From the NCBI GenBank assembly GCA_951213105.1, contig OX578134.1:139537793-139601792 (forward strand): a DNA stretch of 64,000 nt. The letters are read 5' to 3'. Of this stretch, positions 26,266-39,249 are shown one piece after another; within the stretch, counting starts at the first letter, position 1; each line of letters starts with the position of its first letter. Source of the DNA: Amaurobius ferox (Eukaryota; Arthropoda; Arachnida; Araneae; Amaurobiidae). The notes under the pieces are model-generated. The model saw nothing but the letters and a program-made list of their open reading frames with translations, was not told where the DNA came from and ran no database searches. Both the position numbers and the translations under genes were made by a program.

Positions 26266-26699
26266 GGAATGCAATACAATAAAAAATGAAACCAAATTCT
26301 ATTATAAAATGTGACTTTGCGTGGTTGATTGTTGTGTAAGTTGTGGAATTTTTTAAAGGGACCAAATCGAATGAGACCAAATCGATTGAGACCGAAACCA
26401 TTATTCTGGTTGGAGTGGAGGTACTCGATAATTTTATAGACGGTTTTGAATTTCTTTTATTATTCTTTTGCATCTTCATACATAAATAGGATTTTCAAAA
26501 TATTTGATTTCTGTTGTTGATCTGGAAGCTGATTCGGACTAAATGAGACCAAAACCAAGATTCTAGTTAGCGTAGAAGTGCTCGATAAAAATGTGTTATA
26601 GATTTTTTTATTATTCTTTTGTCTTCCCACGATATTTAGAGATTTTAGGGTTTTATTTAGTCTCAAAGCTCAGGCGAATCAAATGACATTAAAACGAAA

Positions 26700-29600
26700 A
26701 TTCTAGCTATAGTGGATCTACCTATAGTGGAGATATCCTGGAATGTCAGATCTATAATTTTAATGCATTAGTCTCTCACTTGCTCGATCAGTCATCTCAG
26801 TGCATATGGCATATATAATCCTTATATAAAACTTTATTTATAAACCGTTTAATTATTAATTACTAATTAACCATAAATTATTTTAGCTGCATTTTAAAAT
26901 TATTCGTACCTTCAATTTTAAATAGATCTTTCTTTATGATATAATATTTTGTTCAATAAATTTTCTGTATGCAGGCTGTATTTAGATGATTTTATTGCTT
27001 TCATTGCCATTTAGATGAAGTCAGCGGACTGAAGCATACAAGACTGATATAAGACTTCACGATACAATGATAGATACAATGAAGATATAAGACTTCACGT
27101 CTTATATCTTCTGCTTAGTCATCGTATTCCTCAATTTCTGTAATAACGAGAGAGAACAAAACCTTCTCGGCATACTCATTTAGTCCCTCGTCGTAGTATC
27201 CATATTAGCATCTTTGTCGCTTGATGTGGCAAAGCAGAGTGATTAGGAATACATATAGATGCATGGACTTCGATCAAAATTACTGCATTGAATAAAACAT
27301 TGTGATTTAAGAAATATATATTATTTTTCTATATGATTGATTTAATTGTCAGTAAGCAGATTTTAGTTCAGTATAATTTCAGCATAATTTATACATACGT
27401 GTGCAAATGAAGAACTTTATTCTTGAATACAATAGTGAATAATTAAAAAATATGAAATAATTTTAAAAGTGTCTTGGGCAAAACAATACAAAAATAATAT
27501 TAACATTATGTAATGTCCGCTATATATTTTAACGTAAATGCTCTCTCAGTATAATGCTTACGAAACATACAGAGCCCTCTATTGCAGACCATATTTTTAT
27601 ATTATATACACTATTTTTATTTAGTTTCCTTATTTATTTACACATATAGTTGACTAATTTTCATTAATGCTATCTATTTTCTATGTACATAAAAAATAAA
27701 TACATGCTTTAGTACAGCAAAACAAAGACTACTTCAGAGATGAAAAAAAGTATAAAAATGAATACTACAAATAGAACCTTATGGCAATGCTAATACAAAG
27801 CAAATACTGAATACTTAATACAAATAAATATTTAAAAAAATGTCCATTAACTTTCAAATTCTAGGCTGTTCTATAATTAATGTCACAGCTGCAACTGATT
27901 GAGCAGGCGTACATTCTAATGACCGACAAGTTGAGGCTTGCATAAACGACTAGTCCTATTCCGTAAAAGTGATTTTATAGAGAACAATATGTGAATGTTG
28001 TATTTTTTACTTCAGCAAGAGCAGCTGGTTCTGTAAAGTCATTAAATTAGATAACCCACAGATTATAGTTTTTTAAAACATATTATAAACTCTAGATGGC
28101 AGTTTGCATCCAAATTAAACCAAGTTAATTTGCTCAAATGCATCCCTCTAACAGATATAACCCTGTTTTCACATATTAAGCCTGCATGTAAACAGGGACA
28201 CAAATAGAAGCACCTATTTCAATATTAAACAATATTTCAGTATTATTAAAATTTCTGAAGGCCTAAATCCAACATATTTAAAATTAATAAATTTTCATCT
28301 TACATTCTGCAAAAATTACGAATTTTATAAGACATGTCCATATAAATGACCTGCTTGAACGAAATATATTAATTTCGAAGTATAAAGAAGATGATATATT
28401 ACCTAACGGAACAGATTAATTAGTTAACTACTGAAGATATGCTTTAAGGCCTTCTCTATTAATTAATAAAATCCTGACGCGTGAACAAAATAAGGATATA
28501 AAGTATTGCATTATTTTTAACAGCAAAATTTAACTACGTTTCAAGAATTTTTATTGCTACGATATTAAGGGTGTACATAGTTTTGATAATTTAACTGAAA
28601 TTTTGACTAGATTGTACTAAATACTAGATCTATATATAAAGTGTTGCAAGCTGGGATCGTATAGACTAAACATCAGGAATAATCTTATTTTGGAGGAAGC
28701 AGACTAATAACATGAGACCTAAAAGGAAAACTTGACAAACAACCAAAACTAAGTGTGTAATTTATTCTGTTGAAACTTATATTTCCTTGCATTTTAACAA
28801 TATACTGATTATTCAAATTTCATTTGCTGAGATACACATGTGGAACTGAGCAGTTACATTCATCAAGTTGTGTTGGTAATGTTACAACGAGCACTACCAC
28901 ATTTTCTGTCAAGAGGGCACACAAAAACTGCAATTTAAAATTGTTAATTTATCTAGAAATAAGCACTGCGGAAAAAATAAAAACACGATACTTGCTGAAT
29001 TTTCATGGGTATTTTGCTGATTTGCGTGCTGTAACTGGATTTCGGTAAACGCACTTAATATGCCGTTCGCGGCAAGATAAATAAAACGGCACGAACTTGC
29101 AAAACTCACTTGATTTATGACTGATTACTACAAGGAAGTTGTGTAAGTTGTGTTGCAAGTTGTGTTACAAGCAGCCGTTTGTTTTTAGTGTTATGAATAA
29201 AGTGGTCAACAGCGAGCTCCCAAATTTTATGTTAGAGCAAACAATTTCCTTAATTTTCCAGCCACCTCTCGAACAAGAATGATAAATCCTCAATTTTTCT
29301 CTTTCCATCTCTGATCGTTTTTAACTGTCATCAGCCCCTGCGGGAATGTTCGGTCGTCAACTCTTCATTTGCTTGAGTCGCATCTAGTGTATGTAGCGTA
29401 ATTTATGGTTGTTATTCAATTGTCACTCAAAACAATGATCTAGGAAAGCGTAAATGTGCTTATCCATCAAGTTAGGTCCAAAATCTGAAATATCTAATTT
29501 TCGTAAAATATATTTATGTACAGGATCACAAAATATGGTCGCTTTCAGCACCATATATAAAAGAATACCATTTATTGTTTTAAAACATATTACATTCTTA

Positions 29601-31680
29601 TATTAGTAATGATTTTCTGTTTCTTTCAATAGAAACGTAAGAAAATCCAGCATGAGACATTTAAATGAAAACATTTTACACACATAAGACATTTTTATGA
29701 ATCATCTAAACCTGTAATATTGAGAATTATCAGATTCTATTCATATTCATTGCGGAAGAACTGTTGTACGCTAACACTAAGTTAAAAAATTGAATTTCTA
29801 GATTTTCTGAGAAAAATAAATGTGCAACTGGTAGATAGAATCTAGAGTCGTTCAATATCCCCTAAAATCTCTATTTTCAGTCGCACTTTGAAATTAAGTG
29901 TTGAGATTTTCAAAAACTATCTAAAGACATATAATTATTTTCTTGTTATCAGAGTCTGAATTATGATCCAGATATGAGTTTAGTTATTACATTATTCAAA
30001 ATATTTAATTATTTTTTCCCTTGTTCATTGTGATATTCAAACAAGGGAGGATAGCATATGGAGGAAGCGCCAATATTGCAATATACAGTTTGTTCGTTTA
30101 TTGTGATATTCGCATGCAGAAGAAAATTAGTTGCAAAACATAGTTACTCAAAAATGTTAAATTTCGCATTTTCACCTTCAAAAGTTTATTCGATAATGTT
30201 TCAAAATTGTTTTTTTTTGTCATGCTCCCATGGATGCTAAACGCATTATTCATATTACAAGGAGGTAAAAATGCATCATTAAGCTAATGATGCATGTTGT
30301 TTAAATCCCACATAATTAGTTAAAAGAAAATTAAAGTTTTCAACGACATATTAATCTATTTCTTTTTTCTGATAAAATGGACTATGAACAATGCTATGGA
30401 CGGAATTGGATATTTAAACATTTCAATATTTATCACGGAATCGTTTTTCCAAGATGTGGCTAATACCTGAATGGTGTCGAGAAAATCTTAATGTTTTTAT
30501 GTTATTAAAAACATCAATTTTATAAAGAAAAAAATATTTATGATGCATTTTTAATTTTTTCTGTAGTTTTACATCAATGTATGAATTTTTGTCCCTTGGT
30601 TTTTGAAAAAAATAAAATAAAATTCTGAAATGAAATGGTCATATTACTAATGTAGTCATATTACTTCGAAATAGTCATATCACTAACGGGAGATTTATTT
30701 TACGCAGATATAATAATGTCCTGAGGAATCTAAAGAATAAAATAGTAAGTTTCAGTCGGGCATGTGTGTATACTGATGCTTAGTAAACATGTGTGCAAAT
30801 TTAATTTCTCAACAACTGTTCTAGGAAAACAAATTGTAAACGTCTAGTCCTCTATATTGCATGCTGTTCCTTTTCATTCCAGACGCATAATTCTTAATTT
30901 TAATACGATGACCATGAACATAGTCGATGTAGATAAAAGTTTCATGTGGTTTATGTAGCGTCCAATCTCCAAGAGATTATTTACTCAGTGTTAAAATTCA
31001 AAAGGGTTTTAAAAACATAATGGACATCAAAACTTGGCCTTAATCATTTAATACAATAGAAAAACAAACCCTTCGGATGTAGCTTTACTAGACAGGGAAT
31101 CAGAAGTTCACCATCTATTTAGATTGAATTTCAAAATACTCTCAATATATAGTTCGTTGTGAGTATATAAGCAAGTTCAAAAAAATCATTAGTAGTTTTC
31201 AAGAGTTTTCAAGTTAAAATTCTGTATATCATTATGTGTTATGTGTTTCGGAGTCATTTGGCTATTAACCAACATGGTGTTCTGGAATTTAGATGTCAAG
31301 AAATTATGGTACTGTAAGTAAAAACATACAAGCTTATTTTGTCTGCTTATTTTCAAAGAAAGAACAATATTCTTTACAGACGATTCAGTACAAATGTGAC
31401 TTGTACCATCAGATAACTTTTACTATCCATACAGATGATTTTTACTATCCTGTTAAAAGTGTATTTAAATCCGATCTAAGATCGAGAAAGACAACTTAAT
31501 ATCTTGAATGTCAGATTTATTACCCCTGTTATTACAGATAAAATATGTATTTTTCTATTAAAATATCAAATTTGAGAAATGTGAAGAAAGAGGAATATGA
31601 GCTTTCAATATTTACTGACAACAAATTGAAGTTCTTGGGAAGTATTATAATACTTCAAATTTTATATAATTAATGTTACC
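26700..31680. other. Gene-poor stretch, nothing recognised
   Basis: Five kilobases of AT-rich DNA. Frames of 60-74 residues (for example at 28824 and 30058) show no recognisable motif. A near-perfect hairpin of 'gatataagacttcacg' lies at about 27080-27112, next to related words at 27048. Confidence 0.5.
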
Positions 31681-31727
31681 CATTTTTGTCTTATATACAT
31701 GGTCTTTCAAAAGCCCGTATAAACTTT

Positions 31728-31888
31728 AAAAATTCATTAAAATTCATTAAAATTCATAAAAATTCATAAAATTCATAAAAATCATTAAAATTCATAAAAA
31801 TTCATAAAATTCATAAAAATCATTAAAATTTATAAAAATTCATAAAAATTCATAAAATTCATAAAAATCATTAAAATTCATAAAAAGT
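31728..31888. repeat. Short-unit tandem array (aaaattcat family)
   Basis: About 160 bp of alternating 'aaaattcat', 'aaaaattcat' and 'aaaaatcatt' words, with a higher-order period of about 50 bp. It lies 30 bp inside a possible mariner-type end ('tacatggtctttcaaaa' at 31695). Confidence 0.9.
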
Positions 31889-32255
31889 ATCGTATTGAGG
31901 TACGGTTTTTACCATAAGTATTGTTAGGACAGGGTTTTTTTTTTGACGTGAAAAAATTTTGTAGTTTAAAAATCACTTATAGGTGGCGCTGAACGCATTG
32001 GAAAGACAGAGAAAATAACATCCTGTACGTGTCAAATCGTGTAACAAGCCAAAGTAACTCTGAATAGGTGTTAGGACCTTTTCCTTTCTTTAGATTTTTC
32101 CTAAATCGAAATATTCGCAAAGCATCTGATGCTGATTCTCCGCTCACGTAATACAGCTTCACTAACAAGGTTTTTCTCGGTCATAGTTAACATTCTCGTA
32201 AAAACTTCTTCTTTGCACAGTTTACTAATGAATCAAATGAATCAAATCCATCACA

Positions 32256-32655
32256 GGTCCTCGGTATAAAACAATGTTGCAGTATTACGTAATTCCAGAA
32301 TTACAGCAGCGAAATGTCGTGAATGACATTGGATGGATGCAGGATGGTGCTCCTCCACTTGTCGTTACATGTGTTCGACAAGTGCTGCAACGGAACTTTG
32401 GTAATAGAGTCATCTCCCTAACTTTGCAGTTTCGTGGCCACCGCGATCTCTCGAACTCACTCCGATGGATTTATGGTTCTGGGGTTATCTGAAATCTAAG
32501 GTGTACACATCAAATCCACGAGATTTGACAAAATTGAAAGATACCATAAAACATGAAGTTTCACAGATTCCTCTTGCGATGTTACGTTTCTCATTGCTAT
32601 CAACAATCTCCCGTATGCAATGCGCTATCGTCTGCACGTTGAAAATTTGTAACTC
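32256..32655 (+). pseudogene. mariner-family transposase, C-terminal fragment
   Basis: Two overlapping frames (32274-32492 and 32465-32887) together carry the C-terminal half of a DDE transposase. The first shows W-M-Q-D-G-A-P-P, which holds the second catalytic aspartate; the second, shifted, frame begins at the P-M-D-L-W-F-W-G-Y-L-K block that follows the third acidic residue. Between them the R-S-x-D-L-T-P region reads R-S-L-E-L-T-P. The DNA-binding N-terminus is absent. A frameshift near 32420-32460 and the truncation make it inactive. Confidence 0.8.
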
Positions 32656-34153
32656 CAATAAAAGGGTTTTTTCCCTCTCCTTTCTTGTGTTGTCATTGGT
32701 CCTTTACAATACTCTTCCTTGCAAATGTTTTACACCGCCAATTTTCGTCATACGTGTATCGTTCCAACGCCATTTATGGTTTTTCAATGTGCTGTTCAAT
32801 TTGCGCGGGAGAAAAGTGGGTATTCCCATACGAAAACTTCGATTTTTTTTTTACTGTAACCGTAACCGCAAGAGCTCTATTGTTTGAAATCATCACAGTC
32901 TCGAGCGCATACCTTCAAATAACAATGTCTAAAATTTCCATTTGGTTGAGCATATAGGCCGCTATGGATTCAAATATCGGGGAAGGTTTTTTATGACCAC
33001 ATTGTATGTATATATATATAATGAAATGCATCCACTATAAAATCCTGGTCTCCTTCATGGCTGGGGATGCAGCAGAATTTGTGAGAAAATATGACTTTAA
33101 AATATTGAACTAAGATGTTGTTTTTAACGCTTTCCAACATTGTTGAAACGTCTTTATTTATGATTTTGGTCATTCTGTCTGACTGTCTGTTCGTTCGTAC
33201 GATAACTGTCGTAAAAATGCCTTTGTCAAATGAAATTGTAGTATGTTGTAGAGACGGGCAATTGTTGTTGAGACGATTGTTGAATCCTGTGGGGCATATG
33301 GGAATGAAATAAATAATTTCACTCGAATGGAAATCACTCGAATGAAATGAATAATATCACAGTTTCGGATTTTACTAGGATTGAAAAAATGAAATACATT
33401 GTAACCTATGGGATTTAATTTGTCAAACATTTTTAAGCGAGGATAAATTGTAAACATAAACTAAATTGTGTAAGTCAATTGCATTACATCAAATCAGTTA
33501 ATGCAAATTAGTGATTAATCCTTCGGTATACTATTCTTAAAGTTTTCGTTATTTGAAAAGTTATCATTATCTTTAAGATAATACATTATAAAAGATTGAT
33601 AATAATGAAGCTTAACATGAAGTGTAATTATAAAACTGGTGTGGGCAGCTCATGATTTTCACTGCAGTCTCAAATTCATTTTCTCTTTATCTCTTTAATT
33701 CAATAAACTGAGTTTTATTGCACAAAATAACGCGTATACTTATTTGAATTTACACTGGATGTGCACTTTTAATTCAATTTATGTTTTCTTTCGGTAACTG
33801 GACTTATTTTCAAAGGCGGCGTAGCATAAAAGCGAAGCAACTAAAATATCCCAAGAACGTCTAGTCCTAGTGAAATGGGGTTCATCTTAATATTTTCTTC
33901 GTCAAAAAGTGTTTTTAATAACCGAGACAAGTCAGGAGTTATACATTGTAATAAATGCTGCTATTTGCTTAGAAAAATAAGGCTAACGAACACAATTAAT
34001 ACAGTGGCCATTTTTAAATAATCCCTGCTACAATAACAACTAATAAATCATTATTTTTTCAGAGTGCTAAAAAGACTGGAAAATTTCTGATTGCTGGTCG
34101 ATGTAAATATAAGAAAATGTGTTTCAAATTACGAACCTTTTATGTAAATTGAA

Positions 34154-34675
34154 TGCCGGGTGATTTAAAAGTTCGGAGCAGAAGTAAAACGCTGTAAAAT
34201 ATCTATGGGTCGAAGAGACATGCGGTTTGCAGATTAATATTCACCGTGGTGGGGGATTTTGAGTGGCATGAAAAAAATAGTTCAAATTCTCGACACTCGG
34301 GGGGGCTGCAGCAGATAAAGCCAGGGAGATGACTACTGCATGGAGGTGATTGGCCTGCGATTGGTGACTGGCCTGCGAGATCCCCTGATCTCACACCCGT
34401 GATATTAGGTATCCCCACAACGAAAAATCACAGGGTGTGAGATCTGGGGATCTCGCAGGGCAGTCATGTGTGCAATCACATCCATGCATAAGTCATCTCC
34501 ATGGCTTTATCTGCCGTCGCCTCCTGAGTGTCGAGAGTTTGAACTAATTTTATTTTCATGTCACACAAAATCCCCCACCACGGTGAATATTAATCTGCAA
34601 GCAGCATATCTCTCCGACACATAGATATTTTTTATAGCGTTTTACTTTTGCTCCGAACTTTCAAATCAACCGGTA
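34154..34675. mobile_element. Fold-back element built from transposase fragments
   Basis: A palindrome of about 520 bp. The left arm from TGCCGGGTGATTTAAAAGTT matches the reverse complement of the right end over roughly 240 bp, including 'gattaatattcaccgtgg'. The arms meet near 34410. Close to the centre each arm encodes, pointing inward, the residues A-R-S-P-D-L-T-P, the conserved block before the last catalytic residue of mariner-type transposases. It is therefore two inverted deletion derivatives of one element joined head to head. No functional product. Confidence 0.78.
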
Positions 34676-34771
34676 TATAAACATTTAAAAGCATCAAAAC
34701 AATTATTTTTAAATAATACTGAGTATCAGTTCAATCATCATTTCCAGCAGTATATTTTATGTTGTTGTTGT

Positions 34772-35046
34772 TGAAACCCAGACCGTCCGACCTACCAGAA
34801 AGGTGTAAGGTAACTGTTTGGACGGTCGGGAAGTGCCACCCAATTTAGACCGAGACCCAGTGGGGGAGGCATCCACAGGGACCGTACCCTCCTTCCCCTA
34901 CCACCAACCTCTCGGAAGAACTTTCGGACCCACATGTTTAACGTGATCGTACTCCGCATGAACACGGCGGCAGTTTTGGCAGTGGCTGGAATCGAACCCG
35001 GGCCGACCGAGTGCAACTCCAGCGCGCTAACCAATGGGCTACAAAA
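34772..35046 (-). mobile_element. tRNA-derived SINE
   Basis: On the minus strand the 5' end near 35045 reads as a tRNA-like head: 'tagcccattggttagcgcgc' fits an A box and 'gggttcgattcc' is a canonical B box about 35 bp further on. The body (about 34800-34960) is GC-rich, unlike its neighbours, and the 3' end is A/T-rich (the plus strand has a 'tgttgttgttg' run at 34762-34772). Internal RNA polymerase III promoter boxes define such elements. A 91-residue minus frame over it is incidental. Confidence 0.82.
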
Positions 35047-35069
35047 ATTCTGAGATAAATGAAACAAGA

Positions 35070-38000
35070 TGTTATGATAATTTGTATGATATTTTCTTGA
35101 TGGGATTTTTACTGTACCTACAATCAGATTTTAAGAAGAAAAAATCATTTATTACTAAAATATGAGAGTTTCGAACTTTTATGGATTGCCGTTTTTTGTA
35201 CTACGTGTCCTGAACTCGAATCAAAAATGTCATCTTTGTCTACATACCACTTTATTTGGATCTGTGAAACTTTGGGAAGTATCCCAATCGAACAGATAGG
35301 AATGCTCTAATAAAATTGAAACTATTATTGAAATATATAATCATAACATTTATATTAATCTTTAAGGCGTTCATTTTCTAAAGGAGATTGATGAATTTCC
35401 TTTGAAAACTTAATAGAACACTATATTTGAAATGAACAATATCTTGAAAACTATATAAAAATAAATTATTTAAAAGAAAACCATTTTATTTGTCATCTTT
35501 ACTTAAAAATAAATGATATCATTCATTCAACAATTCATCTCTACTACCTACAGACAGCATTTATCTAAAAATGAACATTTTATCAAAAAATGCATGTGTG
35601 ATTTAAGTAATAAATAAGTGGATGTCGTAATTTAAAGAATTTCTGTAGCCTTTGATGAGATATTAGTGTTTTCAATTTCCAACTGACTGCGTGATATCTC
35701 CTGATACAAAAAATATAAAGAAATAATAAAAGTGTGTTTGAAATTGGGCTAAAATTCCTTCTTTGATGACAATAAGCTTATTTTTAATAAAATGAAGTTT
35801 TAAGAAATATCAAATATTAAGATATCGAAAAGAGTGCTCTATTGAAAAATGCATATATTGGACACATCATATGATTTTGTAGTACCGTGTGCTTAAGATA
35901 ATGAATATTTCCGCTTTTAAATATATTCAATTGACATAGAATTTCGTTTTCATATCTATGAGCGATTAGTGATATACTACATATTTACTAATCAAAGGAT
36001 TTATATAAAAATGTTCATCCTTCCAAATTTCAAAATATAATCCTCATTAAACCTACTTCCAGACTAAAGTTTCTTAAAAAGTTACTCTAGGAAATTAATT
36101 TTAAAACTTAGCCCACTATTATAATCCCTTCATTACTGAGTGACGCTAATCTCTTTCATTTTTTCAATTTCTATTCAGGATGAATAAGTTTAATTATGTT
36201 GTTCCAGAAAGTTTGTTGTTGGCGCGCCTGAATGTTACTCGAAAACATAGCTTAAAGCCCTTATTTTTCAAAATCCTCCTTTAATAACTGTATTTCATTT
36301 GGACGCTCCGGGCAACGTTACTTGGGAAAATAAACAACAAAGTTTGCTATTGTAGAGAACAAGAGAGGAAATTTTAATTTCAACAAAGCTGAATAGGATG
36401 GTTAAATTTAAAATATATTATTATTGAACTTATTAATTTCGCTTTAAATAGTGGATATTTTTTACGTTCTAAATGTTTTATAAAGCATGAGAGTATAAGT
36501 TTACAGGGAAAGAAAAATCAAATTTTCACTTCAACATTGTTTACATAGAATTAATTGAAATTGGGAAATTAAATAAAAGTTCATCGTCATTAATTCGTAT
36601 TCTGTGATGTCAAAATTACGTTGTGCAGTTAAGGATATTTTATGACCGACAGTTTTATAGCATATGTCTGTTTAAATAAAATAACAAAAAAAATAACTAG
36701 AGTATGTCTCAACTTGACCTTATCATACAAGAATCCCTTTCTAAAAACTATTTTTTTTTAATTTTACAAGGAAAATGTTGAAAAGTCAGTATTGTGAGTC
36801 CAAAGAATTGCAATTATAGCATGTTACCCATCACTTTAACAGGCTTAGAAAATTTTTTCGATTGATACAATACTAGGTAATGTATCCCTCCCCCTCCCGA
36901 AAGGGGTGAATTGCCACCAAGCTGGGATAATAACGCAAAGAAAAATAATTCAGTATCTCAGCTATTTTTTTCAAAAATGATTGAAACTAATTCCTGGTGA
37001 CCACTGAGCTAAAAATAAACCATTTTATGCATTACTATACCAGATTTCGCCCTATTCTGCTATGTTATGAAAATAATACGCACATAACAAGCATGTAATT
37101 GACACATTTGAGCATAGTATGTACTCTTTTAATTTATATAGCATATATTTTGCTGGCCATTCTGCAAAAATAAGGGCAGATTCTTTTTTCCGAATCGTAC
37201 CAAAATCTAAACAACACCACGACATCCCACAAGCGACCTATCTTCCAAGTTCTGTGTAATTTTGTCAATTGGTTTGTCAACTACAGTGAATAAATACGAT
37301 TTTTGCGGACCATTTCAAAAAAATAAAAATAAAAAAGCAGGTTCCTTTAGCTCTAATTGCAATAAAATCTAGTCAGCAACAGGGTCACCCACAAGTAATT
37401 TATCTAATAAAATTTATGAAATTTGATACATTAGTTTTTGAATTATAATAGATACATACATTGCAAAGACACTCGGACACCATCATACAGACACACAGAG
37501 ACGCCACGCTAGAAATAGTGATTTCGTGTTCTAGTGTTCCCAAAATGTGTAGATCCGTCGAAACTTAATTTTCGACATGAGTCCAATACTTTTCCTATAC
37601 ATTACTATATAATGCAGGGAAAGTAAAATTAAATGATTGAGGACAATGCTGAATTTAAGAACAATAGTTTAACGATTGTTTAACATACAATTTTAAAATG
37701 TAAATAAAATTTTTCAAAGTAAAATGATGTCAGTAAAAAATAAACATAAAAATTAAATTAAAGTCCACCTCCTTTAACACCTTGAAATTTAGACAATTTA
37801 AATTTTCATTTTAAATTTGTAACAATTTCATTAAAAATAGGCGGTTGTGAACGATTTCCAACATATGTACCGTTTACATAGATACTGTCATCAGCATAAA
37901 GGTAGATAATAGATGTGACAGGTTTTATATAAGCTGATTATATATAAGTTTAAACAGTTAATGTATAATTTAAATTATTCTGAACGCACACTTTTAACAT

Positions 38001-38090
38001 ACATATCCAAATTGTTTCAATATTCAAGTGCAAATATTTTTTCTTCTTTTCAGACTGTTATTAAATATGAGTATATTATACGCTTTTGTA
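35070..38090. other. Intergenic stretch with a possible repeat tail
   Basis: No gene seen. Positions 36900-37640 differ slightly in composition and end with 'cacatacagacac'-like and 'cgtcgaaacttaattttcgac' words, the latter a small palindrome at about 37556-37580. This may be the tail of an interspersed repeat, but no ends are visible. Confidence 0.4.
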
Positions 38091-38203
38091 AAATAAATGA
38101 AGCACCATGCAGAAAGTAACTGTTTTTATTAAAATTAAATATTCACACTGCTCATACACAGGAAATGAAATAAATGATTACAAAATTAAGGCCGCAGGAC
38201 CCG

Positions 38204-39188
38204 TCAATGGTTAGCAATTGCACATTGAATTTTCAAATCAGTAGTTGGTGAAATCCTTTTGGCGACAATGCATACTTGTATACGTCTAGGTAAGGAATGA
38301 TAAAATTTCCCAATGTCATCCTGCGATACATTCTGCCAGACATTCCTCAATTGTTGCTCCAGATTTGCTACATATCGAGGCGCTCGAATCTGGCGGCCAA
38401 GCATGTACCATACATGCTCGATTGGCAAAAGGTCTGGTGACCTTGCTGGCCCAGAAATTTTATCAACAGCACGGAGACAGTTCGCAGATATGCGATCAGT
38501 ATGTGGCGTAGCATTATATTGTTGGAAAATGGCCCTAGAATGACGTGCCATAAAGTGTAAAGCAAATGGCCGCAGGGTTTCATCAACATATCGTTGAGCT
38601 GTTAAAGTTATAAGTAGGTTGACTAGGGACGGCCTGCTGTCGTAAGAGATAGCACCCCCACACTATCACACCATGAGTAATTTATGTGTGCCTGTGTAAA
38701 ACAAAGGCTGATTGAGACCGCTGGCCATGGCGCCTCCACACACATACCCGAAGGTCATCTGCTGAAAGACTGAAGCGTGAGTCATCGCTGAATACTATTC
38801 GATGCCAGTCTGCTGGCAGCTATAATTCTCGGCTACGACACCACTCCAAACGACTCTGTCGATGTTGTGGGGTTATGTGCAGACGTCTTAAAAACACCGT
38901 GAGATAGTGAAGGCAAGCGCCGTGAGATGGTGGAAGGTTCCACGGTTGGTATGGATGAGGCTGTAGCACGTTGTATGACGGACAATGATGTCGTTGTGCC
39001 AGTTCGGGTCTGTCGTACAATCAGCCTATGTTGCCTCGTATTCGTGCATCTTGGCCTTCCAGAGCCTACATTCCGCCAATGAGTTCCTTGCAGCAACTAT
39101 TGCTGCCAGAACCTTTGCACAACAGTGTTTATTCGGTGCAGGTAGCATCCTATTGCTCGGTATGACCAGCCAGATTCACGCATCTTGA
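38204..39188 (-). pseudogene. Tc1-like transposase pseudogene
   Basis: Minus strand. The N-terminal part (38833-39096 and overlapping frames) shows G-S-G-R-P-R followed by T-T-S-L-S-V-I-Q-R-A, a typical Tc1 helix-turn-helix region. The C-terminal part (38204-38551) shows F-Q-Q-Y-N-A-T-P-H-T and A-R-S-P-D-L-L-P-I-E-H-V-W. In active Tc1 enzymes the first block is F-Q-Q-D-N, so the second catalytic aspartate is replaced by tyrosine; the final glutamate (in P-I-E-H) is kept. Several frameshifts and stops separate the parts. It would have bound its terminal repeats and cut and pasted the element; it cannot now. Confidence 0.88.
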
Positions 39189-39249
39189 GTATACGACCAC
39201 TTTCGAACTCCTCTAATTGCTTATAAGATCTTCGGTAAAGTCATAATGG

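Noticed and set aside
34792..35067. 91-residue minus-strand frame
   Set aside because: Runs through the tRNA-like head of the SINE; explained by GC content.
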